Assembly: GCA_934435205.1 (NCBI GenBank)
Contig: CAKSAK010000002.1
Span: forward strand, 62,001-126,000
Direction: 5' to 3'
Length of the DNA: 64,000 bases
Source: an uncultured Ruminococcus sp.
Lineage (GTDB): Bacteria > Bacillota > Clostridia > Oscillospirales > Ruminococcaceae
Position 1 is the first letter of the stretch. Each line of letters starts with the position of its first letter. The position numbers and the translations under genes were made by a program. Shown one piece after another: positions 23,693 through 33,225 of the stretch. A model generated the notes under the pieces. That model saw only the letters and a program-made list of their open reading frames with translations, was not told the DNA's origin and ran no database searches.

Positions 23693-25198
23693 TTAGTAGT
23701 TATCGTCCACAGCCTCGCCTTTAAGAAGTCTGTCCATATTTGCAACGAACGTATCTACCCAAGTTGACTGTATTCTGAATGAGGTTTCACCATTTAGCTT
23801 GACTACAGAACGTCTTGAAGAATCCTTATAAAGCTCCATAACGTCCTTTTTGCCGTCCTTGCGGTCGAATGTTATAGTCAGATAGCTTTCGCCCTCAGGG
23901 TCTGTGAAGTATATCTCGTTTGTCGGGCAGCCCATAAGATACTGATAGAAGGTCTTGAAGTTGTCAACGTCAAGCTCCTTGCCGTCTGTTGTGACCTTTG
24001 TTACCTGTGCGGTAGTTTTGCCGTCAGAATCTGTATCTGTGCTTGTGCCTGAGCTTTCCACCTCATAGACGGTCTTTTTACCATTATAGACTACCTCAAC
24101 GTCTTTAAGGTCAACAAGGTAATTTGAAGTCATAAGGCTTGTGATAACGTCCTCTGCTTTGATCGTTGCCCATGGGAGGTTATCGGCTGAAACGAGGTAT
24201 ATAGCGTCAACGCCCTTTACGCCCTCGAAGTAGCAATAATATGCAGACACTGTATCTGTGGTTTCACTGCTGTCGCCTGCGGTAGCATAGACAGGGTCGC
24301 CTATTTTAAGGGTATAGTCATAGCCGTCTCCCGAGAGTCTTACTGTTGCGAACGGGTCGGAAAGTCCATGCTCCTTCATTGCAGTTTCATCAGGTGCGAT
24401 GACCTCACAGCTCTGTGCTGTAAGTCCCCACATACCATGGGTAGTTGCTGAAGAATTTGTGATGTTCAGGTATGAGAAGATAGGCTCTGTCATTACCTGA
24501 CCTGAAAGGCCCTCTATCTCGTTGGGGTTGTTTTCAAACGCCATTTCATAGTCCAGATCTTTTCTTGTAACTGTTTCCTTGCCATAGTCAGGCCAATCGT
24601 CGTCAGACGGCTTTGTGAGCAAAGTAAGATTTGCATATGCGGTCACTGGATCTGTATAGTATGAAAGCTTTGTTCCCATTACCATATAGACGGTCTTTTC
24701 ATCGTCAAGGCTCACATAGCTGTATCTTTCGTTGCTTGGTGAAACAGAGCCTACATGAAGGGTAGTGGCAGTGCCGTCGCTGTATTCAACTGTGAGATCT
24801 GCTGTGGGCTTATCAAGACCGTATTTAGACATATCCTCAACGTTTTCTTCAACGAGCTTTTTCGCCTTGAAGCTGTCAAGATTCGATATCATGGAAGCTT
24901 CTGCGGTGGTATTTGCATTGAGAGTTCCAAGCTCAGGTATGCTCCATGTGGATTTACCTGACTCGGACTTATTAACGGAATACTCGCCATGTTCGTTTGA
25001 GACCTTTACGCTCGTGATATCGTCGCTTGACTTTGTAAGGATAACAACGCTCTCGTCCTGACTTGAAACTGCCGCTGTTGACGATGAGCTGGAGTCTGCG
25101 TCTGATTTGCCTGAGGTGGAGTTGAGAAACGCCATTACTCCCACCAGACAAGCGGCTGTGACTCCGCAGATAATGATACCCTGCAATTTACCATTCAT
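23693..25198 (-). CDS. DUF4340-domain membrane-anchored protein
   Basis: A 501-residue protein with one N-terminal membrane segment (GIIICGVTAACLVGVMAFL), a Ser/Asp-rich linker and an extracytoplasmic region resembling DUF4340, with repeated beta units (GTLNANTTAEASMISNLDSFKAKKLVEEN and KYGLDKPTADLTVEYSDG). DUF4340 proteins are commonly encoded with Gld-type ABC transporters, as here: it is last after the ATPase, permease and GldG-like genes. Its molecular role is unknown. The ATG is about 20 bp past the stop of the GldG-like gene. Confidence 0.82.
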   Translation of the reverse strand: MNGKLQGIIICGVTAACLVGVMAFLNSTSGKSDADSSSSSTAAVSSQDESVVILTKSSDDITSVKVSNEHGEYSVNKSESGKSTWSIPELGTLNANTTAEASMISNLDSFKAKKLVEENVEDMSKYGLDKPTADLTVEYSDGTATTLHVGSVSPSNERYSYVSLDDEKTVYMVMGTKLSYYTDPVTAYANLTLLTKPSDDDWPDYGKETVTRKDLDYEMAFENNPNEIEGLSGQVMTEPIFSYLNITNSSATTHGMWGLTAQSCEVIAPDETAMKEHGLSDPFATVRLSGDGYDYTLKIGDPVYATAGDSSETTDTVSAYYCYFEGVKGVDAIYLVSADNLPWATIKAEDVITSLMTSNYLVDLKDVEVVYNGKKTVYEVESSGTSTDTDSDGKTTAQVTKVTTDGKELDVDNFKTFYQYLMGCPTNEIYFTDPEGESYLTITFDRKDGKKDVMELYKDSSRRSVVKLNGETSFRIQSTWVDTFVANMDRLLKGEAVDDNY

Positions 25199-25217
25199 TT
25201 GTGATTACCTCTGTGTT

Positions 25218-26942
25218 TTACTTATTCTTTCTTCTTGCCCAGATAACGATACCCACTATAAGAACTACAACAGGTACGCCAAGGCAGAATGTCCATTTAA
25301 GAACGGTTTTCTGCTGCTGAGTGATATCGAAAACATTGCCTGTGATAGTTTTTGGTGTGATAGTGATACCTGCGGTCTTTCCGGTAAGACCGTTTATAAC
25401 GCTTATGAAATACTCGCTGTTCTGATACTGTGAATACTGCAAATAGGTATCAGACAGCATACCCTCTGAGCCTACTGCGATAACACTGCTATAGAGAGTA
25501 TTGTTATCGTCTGTAAATTTTGCCTTTGAACCGACAGCCATATAATTCTGCTGACCCTTTACCAGAGCGTCGCCTATATTCACCTGACCTGTGGTCTGTG
25601 ATATATCAACATTTGCGGTATAGGCAGAATCTGAGGACTTGAGGTAGGCGTCCGTGGACACCATATCCTGCTCGTCAAAGAGTGTGTTTACAGGACGGCA
25701 GAGTGCTGAAAGGATAGCAGGGTTCTCTGTAGAAACGTCCTGAGTGAAGTTATCGGAAACTGTGGAAGCTACGGTTACGCAAGGTGAGTTATAATACTTG
25801 CCTGAATCGCTTTCGCAAATAACGCCCTTGCCGACAGAAAGTCCATACTCTGACAGGAACTCATCAAGATTCGGGGTGTCCTCCTGACCATAAGAAGCGA
25901 TATAGAGGAGCTGTTTGCCAAGATTTCCGTCATTATTGAGGAAGTCGCTGACCTTTTTGATATCCTCCTCCAGATAGTCAGTCTTAGGAGCAGGGATAAC
26001 CACAACGTCTGTATCGGCAGGGATATCCTCGGAGGTTATATCCACTGTGTTCACGTTATAGCCGTTAGCTGTAAGAAGCGTCTGGAAATATGTGAGCTGT
26101 GTAAGCTCGCTTCTGCCTGTGAGGATAGAAACATAGACAGGGTTAGGGTCTGTTACTGTCATAAGTGCAGAAGTGAAAGCCTGCTCTGCGTTTGAAGACT
26201 CAACATAGCTGCCGTAATAGGACAGGAATGAAAGGTCGCCGCCTGCCTGCTGGGCAAGGGTATCTATGCTGTAGCCTGACTGTGAAAGCTTCTGCTCAAA
26301 CTCGTCTGTGAATGTAAGGAGGTCGAGCATACCGAGCTTTCTTGTTCGGCTTATCTCTTTGCCGTCAACCTTTGTTTTTGTTTCAAATATCATATCGAAC
26401 TGGCTGATAGTATCGGTATACTCCTTAACGATCTCAGGGTGTGAGTCGATATCAACGAAACGATATGTGATATGGTGATTGAGCTTACAATAGTTTTTCA
26501 AAAGCTCAACAGCCTGCTTATTATAAGAGCTGTAATTTGTATAAGTATTCTCGTCTGCGAAGATAGTTACCTGAACGTCTACGTTCACTTTCTTTACATA
26601 ATCCTCTGTATCGTTTGAAACTGAATATATCTTATTGCTTGTCAGGTCGATAGTGATAGGATATCTGTCAAAAAGCATTGTTGTGACAACATTCACTAGG
26701 ACAAGCAGAGCGACAAAAACACAGGTGAACACTGTTGCCATTGTTCCATGCTTGAGCTTTTTGGCATTGAACTTTTTGCCGTCCTTTGCCTTTTTGTCTT
26801 TTTTATCCTTCTTCTTGTCTTTATCTTTTTTATCCTTTTCTGTATCCTTTGGAGAAGTCTTTGCTGCCTTTTCGTCTGCTACAACGTCTTTGAGCAGGTC
26901 TGCTCCTGATACAGAGATCTTTTCGTTATTATTCTCTTCCAT
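25218..26942 (-). CDS. GldG-like ABC-associated extracytoplasmic protein
   Basis: A 574-residue protein. A Lys/Asp-rich cytoplasmic head (residues 20-60, many KDKKDK units) is followed by a membrane segment (GTMATVFTCVFVALLVLVNVV), the GldG signature FDRYPITIDLTSNKIYSVS, an extracytoplasmic Rossmann-like region (YVSILTGRSELTQLTYFQTLLTANGYNV) and a final membrane segment (TFCLGVPVVVLIVGIVIWARRKNK). In Bacteroidetes GldG works with GldA and GldF in gliding; in Firmicutes the role is unknown. It lies 15 bp after the permease gene in the same operon. Confidence 0.87.
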   Translation of the reverse strand: MEENNNEKISVSGADLLKDVVADEKAAKTSPKDTEKDKKDKDKKKDKKDKKAKDGKKFNAKKLKHGTMATVFTCVFVALLVLVNVVTTMLFDRYPITIDLTSNKIYSVSNDTEDYVKKVNVDVQVTIFADENTYTNYSSYNKQAVELLKNYCKLNHHITYRFVDIDSHPEIVKEYTDTISQFDMIFETKTKVDGKEISRTRKLGMLDLLTFTDEFEQKLSQSGYSIDTLAQQAGGDLSFLSYYGSYVESSNAEQAFTSALMTVTDPNPVYVSILTGRSELTQLTYFQTLLTANGYNVNTVDITSEDIPADTDVVVIPAPKTDYLEEDIKKVSDFLNNDGNLGKQLLYIASYGQEDTPNLDEFLSEYGLSVGKGVICESDSGKYYNSPCVTVASTVSDNFTQDVSTENPAILSALCRPVNTLFDEQDMVSTDAYLKSSDSAYTANVDISQTTGQVNIGDALVKGQQNYMAVGSKAKFTDDNNTLYSSVIAVGSEGMLSDTYLQYSQYQNSEYFISVINGLTGKTAGITITPKTITGNVFDITQQQKTVLKWTFCLGVPVVVLIVGIVIWARRKNK

Positions 26943-26957
26943 TTAAACAGCCCTCCT

Positions 26958-27662
26958 TTAGCCCCAGCGGCGTTTTTCAAGCACTCTCACCGTGAGGAAA
27001 AGAAATGCCACTATTGCACTCAGAAAGAACACAACGTTAGAAAAGTCAAAAAGTCCATAGGTGAATGAATAATATCTCTCGCCGAATGACACCTTTTCGC
27101 ACACGGTTGTGAGCCATTCAAAAGGCAGAAGATTGCCTATAGTTGACAGGAACGACACGAAGATAAGTGCGATAAAGCTTATTACTGCGGCAACTATCTG
27201 GTTTTCTGTGAAAGATGAGCAGAAGATACCGATAGCGATATAAGCGCCTCCAACAAGCGCCAGAGCGACGATATTGCCCACAACGACGTTCCAGTCAGGC
27301 GTACCGAAAGCGGATACGACAACTGCAAAAACGCCTGTGATAGCGATAGCTATGATATAGATAAGAAAAGCGGCAAGGAATTTACCGACAACTATGCTGC
27401 CAAGACCCACAGGGGCGGTGAGCAGACACTGGTCTGTTTTTGTTCGCTTTTCCTCGGATATGGTCCTCATGGTGAGGACAGGTATAAGCACTATTATGAT
27501 TATGAGAAGCGCACTGAAAACGGAATCAAGTCTTGTATAGCCGCTTTCAAGGCTGTAGTTTGCAAACATTATGCCTGAATAGGCATAAAATGCCGCAAGG
27601 AAAATATAACCGATAGGTGAGGTAAAATAGCTTCTTACCTCTCGTCTGAATATTGCGCCCAT
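26958..27662 (-). CDS. ABC-2 permease, GldF-like
   Basis: A 234-residue membrane protein with six hydrophobic segments. The N-terminus AIFRREVRSYFTSPIGYIFLAAF and the loop PVLTMRTISEEKRTKTDQCLLTAP are hallmarks of GldF-type permeases. Its ATG overlaps the last base of the ATPase stop codon. It should form the channel for the ATPase, with the GldG-like and DUF4340 proteins as extracytoplasmic partners. Confidence 0.88.
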   Translation of the reverse strand: MGAIFRREVRSYFTSPIGYIFLAAFYAYSGIMFANYSLESGYTRLDSVFSALLIIIIVLIPVLTMRTISEEKRTKTDQCLLTAPVGLGSIVVGKFLAAFLIYIIAIAITGVFAVVVSAFGTPDWNVVVGNIVALALVGGAYIAIGIFCSSFTENQIVAAVISFIALIFVSFLSTIGNLLPFEWLTTVCEKVSFGERYYSFTYGLFDFSNVVFFLSAIVAFLFLTVRVLEKRRWG

Positions 27663-28639
27663 TAGTCATTTCCCTCCTTATCGGAAGTATTTTCAAGGGC
27701 AGGCAAAGCCTCGCCCATGGTGAGCTTGAGGAATATATCTTCAAGTGAAAGCTCAGAGGTCTTGAGTTCAAGCATATACCAGCCGTTTTTAACAACTGTT
27801 TCAAAGACATCACGTCTGATATCCACGCCCTCTTTTGCTTCGATCCTGATATCGTTCACGCCGTCCTTATGGCTTGCATCGCAGATAACTTTCTCAACGC
27901 CCTTTATGCCCTGCATTGCTCTGACGATCTTATCCTTATCGCCCTGAATTTTTGCAGTGAGCTTATGCTCGCCTGAGAGCTTCTGGGAGAGGTGTTCCTC
28001 TGTATCGTTTGCGACCACCTTGCCCTCGTTGATAACGATTATCTTATCGCAGACAGCCTGCACCTCAGAGAGGATATGAGAAGAAAGTATGACGGTATGA
28101 TTTTTGCCAAGCTTTCTTATAAGAGTTCTTATCTCAATTATCTGCTTAGGGTCAAGACCAACTGTAGGCTCGTCCAAGATAAGCACTTTCGGGTTGCCGA
28201 TAAGAGCCTGAGCAAGACCTACTCTTTGTCTATAACCTTTTGACAGGTTCTTGATTATTCTGTTATAAACATGGTCTATCTTTACAAGTCCGCATATATC
28301 TTTAAGATGTGACACCTTTGGAAGCTTACACTTTTTAAGGTCATAGACAAAATAAAGATATTCCTTTACTGTCATATCCATATAAAGAGGCGGAAGCTCA
28401 GGGAGATAGCCTATCTGCTTTTTAGCCTTGATAGGGTCTTCAAGGATATCTACGCCGTCTATAAGGGCTTTGCCGTCTGTGCAGGATATGTAGCCTGTAA
28501 GGATATTCATGGTGGTGGATTTTCCCGCTCCGTTAGGACCGAGGAAGCCGAGAACTTCGCCGTCCTCTGCTTTGAAAGAGATATTATCGACAGCCTTTTT
28601 GTCGCCGTATCTCTTGGTAAGGTTTATAACCTCTATCAT
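27662..28639 (-). CDS. ABC transporter ATP-binding protein, GldA-like
   Basis: A 325-residue ATPase with Walker A GFLGPNGAGKSTTMN, signature NLSKGYRQRVGLAQAL, Walker B VLILDEPTVGLDPKQ and H-loop SSHILSE. About 90 C-terminal residues form an accessory domain typical of ABC-2 exporters. ATG 28639 is used because AGGAGG precedes it; a longer frame adds nine residues that include this ribosome binding site. It is the first gene of the four-gene operon ending at 23693. Confidence 0.92.
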   Translation of the reverse strand: MIEVINLTKRYGDKKAVDNISFKAEDGEVLGFLGPNGAGKSTTMNILTGYISCTDGKALIDGVDILEDPIKAKKQIGYLPELPPLYMDMTVKEYLYFVYDLKKCKLPKVSHLKDICGLVKIDHVYNRIIKNLSKGYRQRVGLAQALIGNPKVLILDEPTVGLDPKQIIEIRTLIRKLGKNHTVILSSHILSEVQAVCDKIIVINEGKVVANDTEEHLSQKLSGEHKLTAKIQGDKDKIVRAMQGIKGVEKVICDASHKDGVNDIRIEAKEGVDIRRDVFETVVKNGWYMLELKTSELSLEDIFLKLTMGEALPALENTSDKEGND

Positions 28640-28793
28640 TTTATTTCCTCCTCTTAGGAAAAACATTCATAAGTCTTTACAATTCTATAATACTTATGTG
28701 ACAGGGGAGTGATAGCTGTACGAAATACAGAGCATTTTAAGTAAATTTAAAGCAGCAAATACTCAAAATGCTCCGCTGAAACTTATTTTTGTG

Positions 28794-28911
28794 CTGAAAA
28801 CGTTAGACAACATACATTGGTCAGTGATAAGCTGACATCAGTCAAAATAATCATACAGCGGGCGACCTAAGGTCGCCCCTACATTATGTGCTGTTTCCAA
28901 CGTTTTTGCAG
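28794..28911. mobile_element. MITE-like unit directly after gltX
   Basis: The ends are inverted repeats: CTGAAAACGTTAGACAACA at the left (28794) and CTGCAAAAACGTTGGAAACA read inward from the right (28911). Inside are a small hairpin (GTCAG/CTGAC, about 28820-28836) and a type C palindrome. The unit is 118 bp, ends 8 bp from the gltX stop codon and encodes nothing. It may also end gltX transcription. Confidence 0.5.
28860..28882 (+). repeat. Dispersed palindrome, type C
   Basis: GGGCGACC-taa-GGTCGCCC followed by CTAC. It shares the outer GGGCGA and TCGCCCCTAC with type A but has a different core; an inverted relative is at 43338-43359. Confidence 0.75.
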
Positions 28912-28918
28912 GTCTTTA

Positions 28919-30367
28919 TTATGACAGCTTCTCAATGCCCTTTCTTATTCTTGCAAGAGTATCTTCCTTGCCGATGAGATAGGATATCTCAACACCGCCG
29001 CCCGGAGTGAACGCCTTGCCTGATACTGCAACTCTAAGAGGCCACAGAACGATACCGTTCTTTACGCCAAGCTTGCCGATAAGGTCAAAGAGTGCGTCAT
29101 GGATATTTTCCTCTGTCCAATCCTCAACGCCCTCGAGTACAGGGAGAACTTCTTTGAGAGATCCAAGAGAATTTTCAGGGTTCGTTTTCATCTTTTTATG
29201 TGTATAGAGAGCTATATCATACTCAGGGAGAGCGTCGATAAAGTCTACCATTTCAGGTATCTCCGTGAAAAGCTCTGTTCTTGCCTGCAAAAGCTTTGCG
29301 ATCTCGTTAAGGTCAACGTCCTCTCTATGGACGGACTGCTTGATATAAGGGATAGCATACTCAGCGAACTTCTCAGGGGTCATAGCCTTTATATACTTGC
29401 CGTTGATAGCTTTAAGCTTAGCAGGGTCAAAGATAGCAGGTGACTTTGAAAGTCCGTGGATATCGAACTCCTTAACAAGCTCTTCAAGTGAGAATATTTC
29501 GTTCTCGCCCTTTGGCGCCCAGCCAAGCAGAGCGATATAGTTTATAACGGCTTCTTTAAGATAGCCCTTCTTCATAAGATCCTCATAGGAAGCGTCGCCG
29601 TCTCTCTTTGAGAGCTTATGCTGTTTATCTTTCATGATATGCTCAACGTGGATATAGGTAGGAACTTCCCAGCCGAAAGCCTTATAGAGCAGGTTATACT
29701 TAGGTGCAGAAGCGAGGTACTCGTTTCCTCTTACAACGTGTGTGATACCCATAAGGTGGTCGTCAACGACGTTTGCAAAGTTATAGGTAGGCATACCGTC
29801 TGTCTTTATAAGTATCTGGTCGTCCAGGGTAGAGCAGTCAACAGTGATATCGCCGTAAAGCTCGTCATGGAAAGTAACTTCGCCCTCTGTAGGTATTTTC
29901 TGTCTGATAACATAAGGAACACCTGCGTCAAGCTTTTCCTTTATCTCTTCAGGGGAGAGGTTGCGGCAATGTCTGTCATACATTGGAGCGATACCGCTTG
30001 CTTCCTGAATGGCTCTTACTTCCTCAAGTCTTTCCTTGTCGCAGAAGCAATAATAAGCTTCGCCCTTTTCAACAAGCTCCTCGGCATATTTCTTGAACAT
30101 ACCCATTCTCTGTGACTGGATATAAGGGCCTACAGGTCCGCCGATATCAGGACCTTCGTCCCAGTTAAGACCAACGTCCTTAAGGGTCTTATAGATGACC
30201 TCAACTGCGCCGTCAACATAACGCTCCTGGTCTGTATCCTCGATACGGAGAATAAAATCTCCTCCGTTCTGCTTTGCGATAAGATAGGTAAAGAGTGCTG
30301 TTCTCAGGTTGCCTATGTGCATATAACCTGTTGGTGAAGGTGCAAATCTTGTTCTTACCTTGTTCAT
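28919..30367 (-). CDS. gltX: Glutamyl-tRNA synthetase
   Basis: Attaches glutamate to tRNA(Glu). The 482-residue class I synthetase has the HIGH-type motif in FAPSPTGYMHIGNLRTALF, the KMSKS-type motif in DKQHKLSKRDGDASY, and the family's RIEDTDQERYVDGAVEVIY. A Cys pair in YYCFCDKE with a later Cys-His (RHCR) may bind zinc. Length and order of domains are normal. Its ribosome binding site is GGAAG, 25 bp after the ribF stop, so it is probably the last gene of the operon that starts with rimP; a MITE-like unit abuts its end. Confidence 0.97.
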   Translation of the reverse strand: MNKVRTRFAPSPTGYMHIGNLRTALFTYLIAKQNGGDFILRIEDTDQERYVDGAVEVIYKTLKDVGLNWDEGPDIGGPVGPYIQSQRMGMFKKYAEELVEKGEAYYCFCDKERLEEVRAIQEASGIAPMYDRHCRNLSPEEIKEKLDAGVPYVIRQKIPTEGEVTFHDELYGDITVDCSTLDDQILIKTDGMPTYNFANVVDDHLMGITHVVRGNEYLASAPKYNLLYKAFGWEVPTYIHVEHIMKDKQHKLSKRDGDASYEDLMKKGYLKEAVINYIALLGWAPKGENEIFSLEELVKEFDIHGLSKSPAIFDPAKLKAINGKYIKAMTPEKFAEYAIPYIKQSVHREDVDLNEIAKLLQARTELFTEIPEMVDFIDALPEYDIALYTHKKMKTNPENSLGSLKEVLPVLEGVEDWTEENIHDALFDLIGKLGVKNGIVLWPLRVAVSGKAFTPGGGVEISYLIGKEDTLARIRKGIEKLS

Positions 30368-30392
30368 TTATATCTTCCTTTCAAAATTAATA

Positions 30393-31322
30393 TCAAATGC
30401 CGTTTTCCTCAAAATATCTGACCGCCTGCTCTTTGTTTTTTGCTATCTCCTCACGGAGGCTGTCGAAGCTGTCAAACATTTTTTCGGGGCGGAGAAATTC
30501 ATGCAGTTCAAGTTTTAGCTTTCTGCCGTAAAGGTCGCCGTGATAATCCATGATGAAAGTCTCCGCAAGGGGAGCTGTTTCAACATGAACGGTAGGCTTT
30601 ACGCCTATATTTGTCACGCCTGCATACTTTTTTCCGTCTATCTCAACAGTGGAACAGTAAACGCCGAATTTCGGCATTACTCTGCCCTTTGGTATCTGCT
30701 GATTTATTGTGGGAAAATCCCACGTTCTGCCACGCTGAAAACCGTGTTCCACTTCAAGGCAGAAGCCGAAATGATAGCCCAACATCTCATTTGCTTTGGC
30801 TATCTCGCCCTCACGGACGCATCGTCTTATCTCAGTGGAGCTTATGACCTCACCGCCCATGAGCAGTGGACTTACTATCTCCACGTCTATATCATATTTT
30901 TCACCGAGCCTTTTAAGGTCAACAGCCTTGCCCTGTGCGCCTTTGCCGAATGTAAAATCGTTTCCGCACACTGCACCGCTGCAATTGAGCCTTTCTTTCA
31001 GCACCTTTTTCACAAAATCCTCCGGCTCCATGCCTTTGAACAATGCAAAATCAGGTGAGAAAAGCACCTCGACCCCAAGCTCTGCCATTTTTTCATGCTT
31101 TTCCTCGTCGCTCATAAGCATTTCTATCCTGCCGTCATGACCCTTTGAGGTCACGGTGTCGGTCTTGAAACAGAAAACTGCCGAATGTCCGTCAAGGCTC
31201 CCCGCCTTTTTTACAGCCGTTGTTATTATGAGCTGATGTCCTCTGTGGACTCCGTCAAAAAGTCCAAGAGCGCAAACTGTCTTTTTTTCGGGCATACACC
31301 CGCTGTTTGTTATATCCGTCAA
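30393..31322 (-). CDS. ribF: Bifunctional riboflavin kinase/FMN adenylyltransferase
   Basis: Makes FMN from riboflavin and then FAD. About 309 residues: the N-terminal adenylyltransferase has ALGLFDGVHRGHQ and SSTEIRRCVREGEI; the C-terminal kinase has RTWDFPTINQ and YAGVTNIGVKPTV. The start is TTG 31322, five bases after GGAGGG; the first in-frame ATG (codon 10) has no good ribosome binding site. It lies between truB (26 bp upstream) and gltX. Confidence 0.95.
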   Translation of the reverse strand: MTDITNSGCMPEKKTVCALGLFDGVHRGHQLIITTAVKKAGSLDGHSAVFCFKTDTVTSKGHDGRIEMLMSDEEKHEKMAELGVEVLFSPDFALFKGMEPEDFVKKVLKERLNCSGAVCGNDFTFGKGAQGKAVDLKRLGEKYDIDVEIVSPLLMGGEVISSTEIRRCVREGEIAKANEMLGYHFGFCLEVEHGFQRGRTWDFPTINQQIPKGRVMPKFGVYCSTVEIDGKKYAGVTNIGVKPTVHVETAPLAETFIMDYHGDLYGRKLKLELHEFLRPEKMFDSFDSLREEIAKNKEQAVRYFEENGI

Positions 31323-31348
31323 AATATCCCTCCGAATAAAACAAATTA

Positions 31349-32263
31349 TCAGAAATTTTTGAAGCTTCTGAAACTGCCCTCATGAAAAGTGCCGATACCG
31401 AGGAAGCTGTTGTCACTGCCATAGACACGGTAGAGCTTATCCTCAGACAAGTCTTTTATCCCTGTCTGCTCAGGTCTGAGCTTAACTCCGTTTTTATAGA
31501 GCTTTGTTTCCCACTGTCCCAAGGCAGTTTTTTCATAGCTTTCAAAGGCTCTGTCAAGGGGGATAAGCATTTGTGACAGCTTGTCCCGCTCACAAATTTC
31601 GGCTATCTCCTCTATGGTATAGCAATCCTTTATATCAACGCCCCCTGAATAGGAACGCTCCAGAGATGTCATCATTCCGCCGCAGGCAAGCTTTTCACCT
31701 ATGTCGCTGATAACGGAGCGTATATAAGTGCCTTTTTCGCAATCAACTTTCATTACTCCCCTGCGTGAAGCTTCGTCATATTCTATTATATCAATGCTGT
31801 CGATATGGACAGCTCTCGGCTCACGCTCTATTTCCTTGCCTGCTCTTGCAAGCTCATAGAGCTTTTTGCCGTTCACTTTTATTGCAGAATACATAGGCGG
31901 CACCTGCATGATATCGCCTATAAAACTGCTTTTGGCACATTCAAGGTCGGCTCTGGTAACCGCCTTGTCGCTTGTTTTTAACGTCTTTCCTGTGCTGTCT
32001 AAGGTATCGGTGCTTACCCCAAGCTGAAAACCTGCGGTATAGACCTTTCGTCTGTCGGGGATAATATCACAGGCTTTTGTAGCTCTGCCCACGAAAACCG
32101 GAAGAACGCCTGTTGCCATGGGGTCAAGTGTCCCTGAATGGCCCAATCTTTTTATTTTTAGAACTCCTCTGAGCTTTGCGATAACGTCAAATGACGTCCA
32201 GCCCTCGGGCTTTTTTACAGGCAAAATGCCACAGATATTATCCTTGCTGTTATCCAAGCTCAT
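31349..32263 (-). CDS. truB: tRNA pseudouridine(55) synthase
   Basis: Makes pseudouridine 55 in the tRNA T loop. It has 304 residues, normal for the family, with GILPVKKPEGWTSFDV and the catalytic Asp in LGHSGTLDPMATGVLP (Asp47), plus VPPMYSAIKVNGKKLYELAR and GTYIRSVISDIG. Its ATG overlaps the upstream stop by one base (TGATG), so translation is coupled to the DHH phosphoesterase gene. Confidence 0.97.
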   Translation of the reverse strand: MSLDNSKDNICGILPVKKPEGWTSFDVIAKLRGVLKIKRLGHSGTLDPMATGVLPVFVGRATKACDIIPDRRKVYTAGFQLGVSTDTLDSTGKTLKTSDKAVTRADLECAKSSFIGDIMQVPPMYSAIKVNGKKLYELARAGKEIEREPRAVHIDSIDIIEYDEASRRGVMKVDCEKGTYIRSVISDIGEKLACGGMMTSLERSYSGGVDIKDCYTIEEIAEICERDKLSQMLIPLDRAFESYEKTALGQWETKLYKNGVKLRPEQTGIKDLSEDKLYRVYGSDNSFLGIGTFHEGSFRSFKNF

Positions 32264-33210
32264 CAGCCCAAGACCTTTTCCGCCTGCTTGAGAAGCTTAT
32301 CCTTGACTTCTTCAAGGCTTCCTGTTATCTCACAGCCTGCGGCTCTTATATGTCCTCCACCGCCAAACTCACGGCAGAATGCGGAAGCGTCTATCTCATC
32401 GTCGCTTCTTACTGATATCTTATAGACGTTCTCGTGTCTTTGCTTAACTGTTATGCCTATTTTCACGCCCTCAACGGACAATGGTATAGAAGCAAGTCCC
32501 TCGAACTCGGCGGCGTCAACGCCGCTTTTCTCCATAAGCTCTTTTGTAAGCACTATCATAGAGCATTTGCCGTCGCAGTAATACTCCATATTCGCTGTAA
32601 CGGACTGCTCCACCATAAGTCTGCCCTTGCTTTTTACATCAAACATTTTTCTGTTGATATAAGCAAAATCTATGCCATATGACATAAGCTCTGCGCAGGC
32701 GATGTGAGCCTGCGGAGTTGTGTTTTCATACTTGAAGCAGCCTGTATCCGTTGCAATGCCTGTATAAAGACATCTCGCTATCTGACGTGATATCTTTCTG
32801 CCTGAAGCTTTGAATATCTTATACATTATAAGTGCTGCGGCAGAAGCGTCTGCTTCTACATATGACTGCTTTGCAAAATACTTGTTTGAGATGTGGTGGT
32901 CGATGCAAAGGTCGATCGCACCCTCCTCGGCATACTTTGAAAGGTTGCTGCCAAGAAGATTTGTGTCTGCGATATCCACTGCGATAACGTACTTCACATC
33001 AAATTCCTGAGGGTAATAGCCCTCATAGATAAGATCATATCTTTCGGGAAAGCTGTCGGAATTTACAACGTCAGCCTTTTTCCCCATATCTCTCAGAAAA
33101 GCACACAGGGCAAAGCCTGAACCAAGCGTATCACCGTCGGGGCTTTTATGAGTTAGAATAAGAAAATTGTCATTTTCTTCAAATATTTTAAGAATATCCT
33201 GAAATGTCAT
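32263..33210 (-). CDS. nrnA: DHH-family phosphoesterase, NrnA-like
   Basis: Predicted to degrade very short RNAs (nanoRNase) and/or pAp, or a cyclic-dinucleotide product. The 315-residue protein has the DHH motifs LTHKSPDGDTLGSGFAL, VIAVDIADTNLLGSN and DLCIDHHISNKYFA, and the C-terminal DHHA1 motif REFGGGGHIRAAGCEI. The gene sits between rbfA and truB, a common Firmicutes arrangement. The gene name rests on this context and on domain layout. Confidence 0.88.
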   Translation of the reverse strand: MTFQDILKIFEENDNFLILTHKSPDGDTLGSGFALCAFLRDMGKKADVVNSDSFPERYDLIYEGYYPQEFDVKYVIAVDIADTNLLGSNLSKYAEEGAIDLCIDHHISNKYFAKQSYVEADASAAALIMYKIFKASGRKISRQIARCLYTGIATDTGCFKYENTTPQAHIACAELMSYGIDFAYINRKMFDVKSKGRLMVEQSVTANMEYYCDGKCSMIVLTKELMEKSGVDAAEFEGLASIPLSVEGVKIGITVKQRHENVYKISVRSDDEIDASAFCREFGGGGHIRAAGCEITGSLEEVKDKLLKQAEKVLG

Positions 33211-33225
33211 AATATCCTTTCTCCT

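Noticed and set aside
30368..30392. T-box or other riboswitch before gltX
   Set aside because: Only 25 bp separate ribF and gltX, which leaves no room; gltX belongs to the upstream operon.
31323..31348. FMN riboswitch before ribF
   Set aside because: The truB gene ends 26 bp upstream and no conserved RFN-type sequence is visible.
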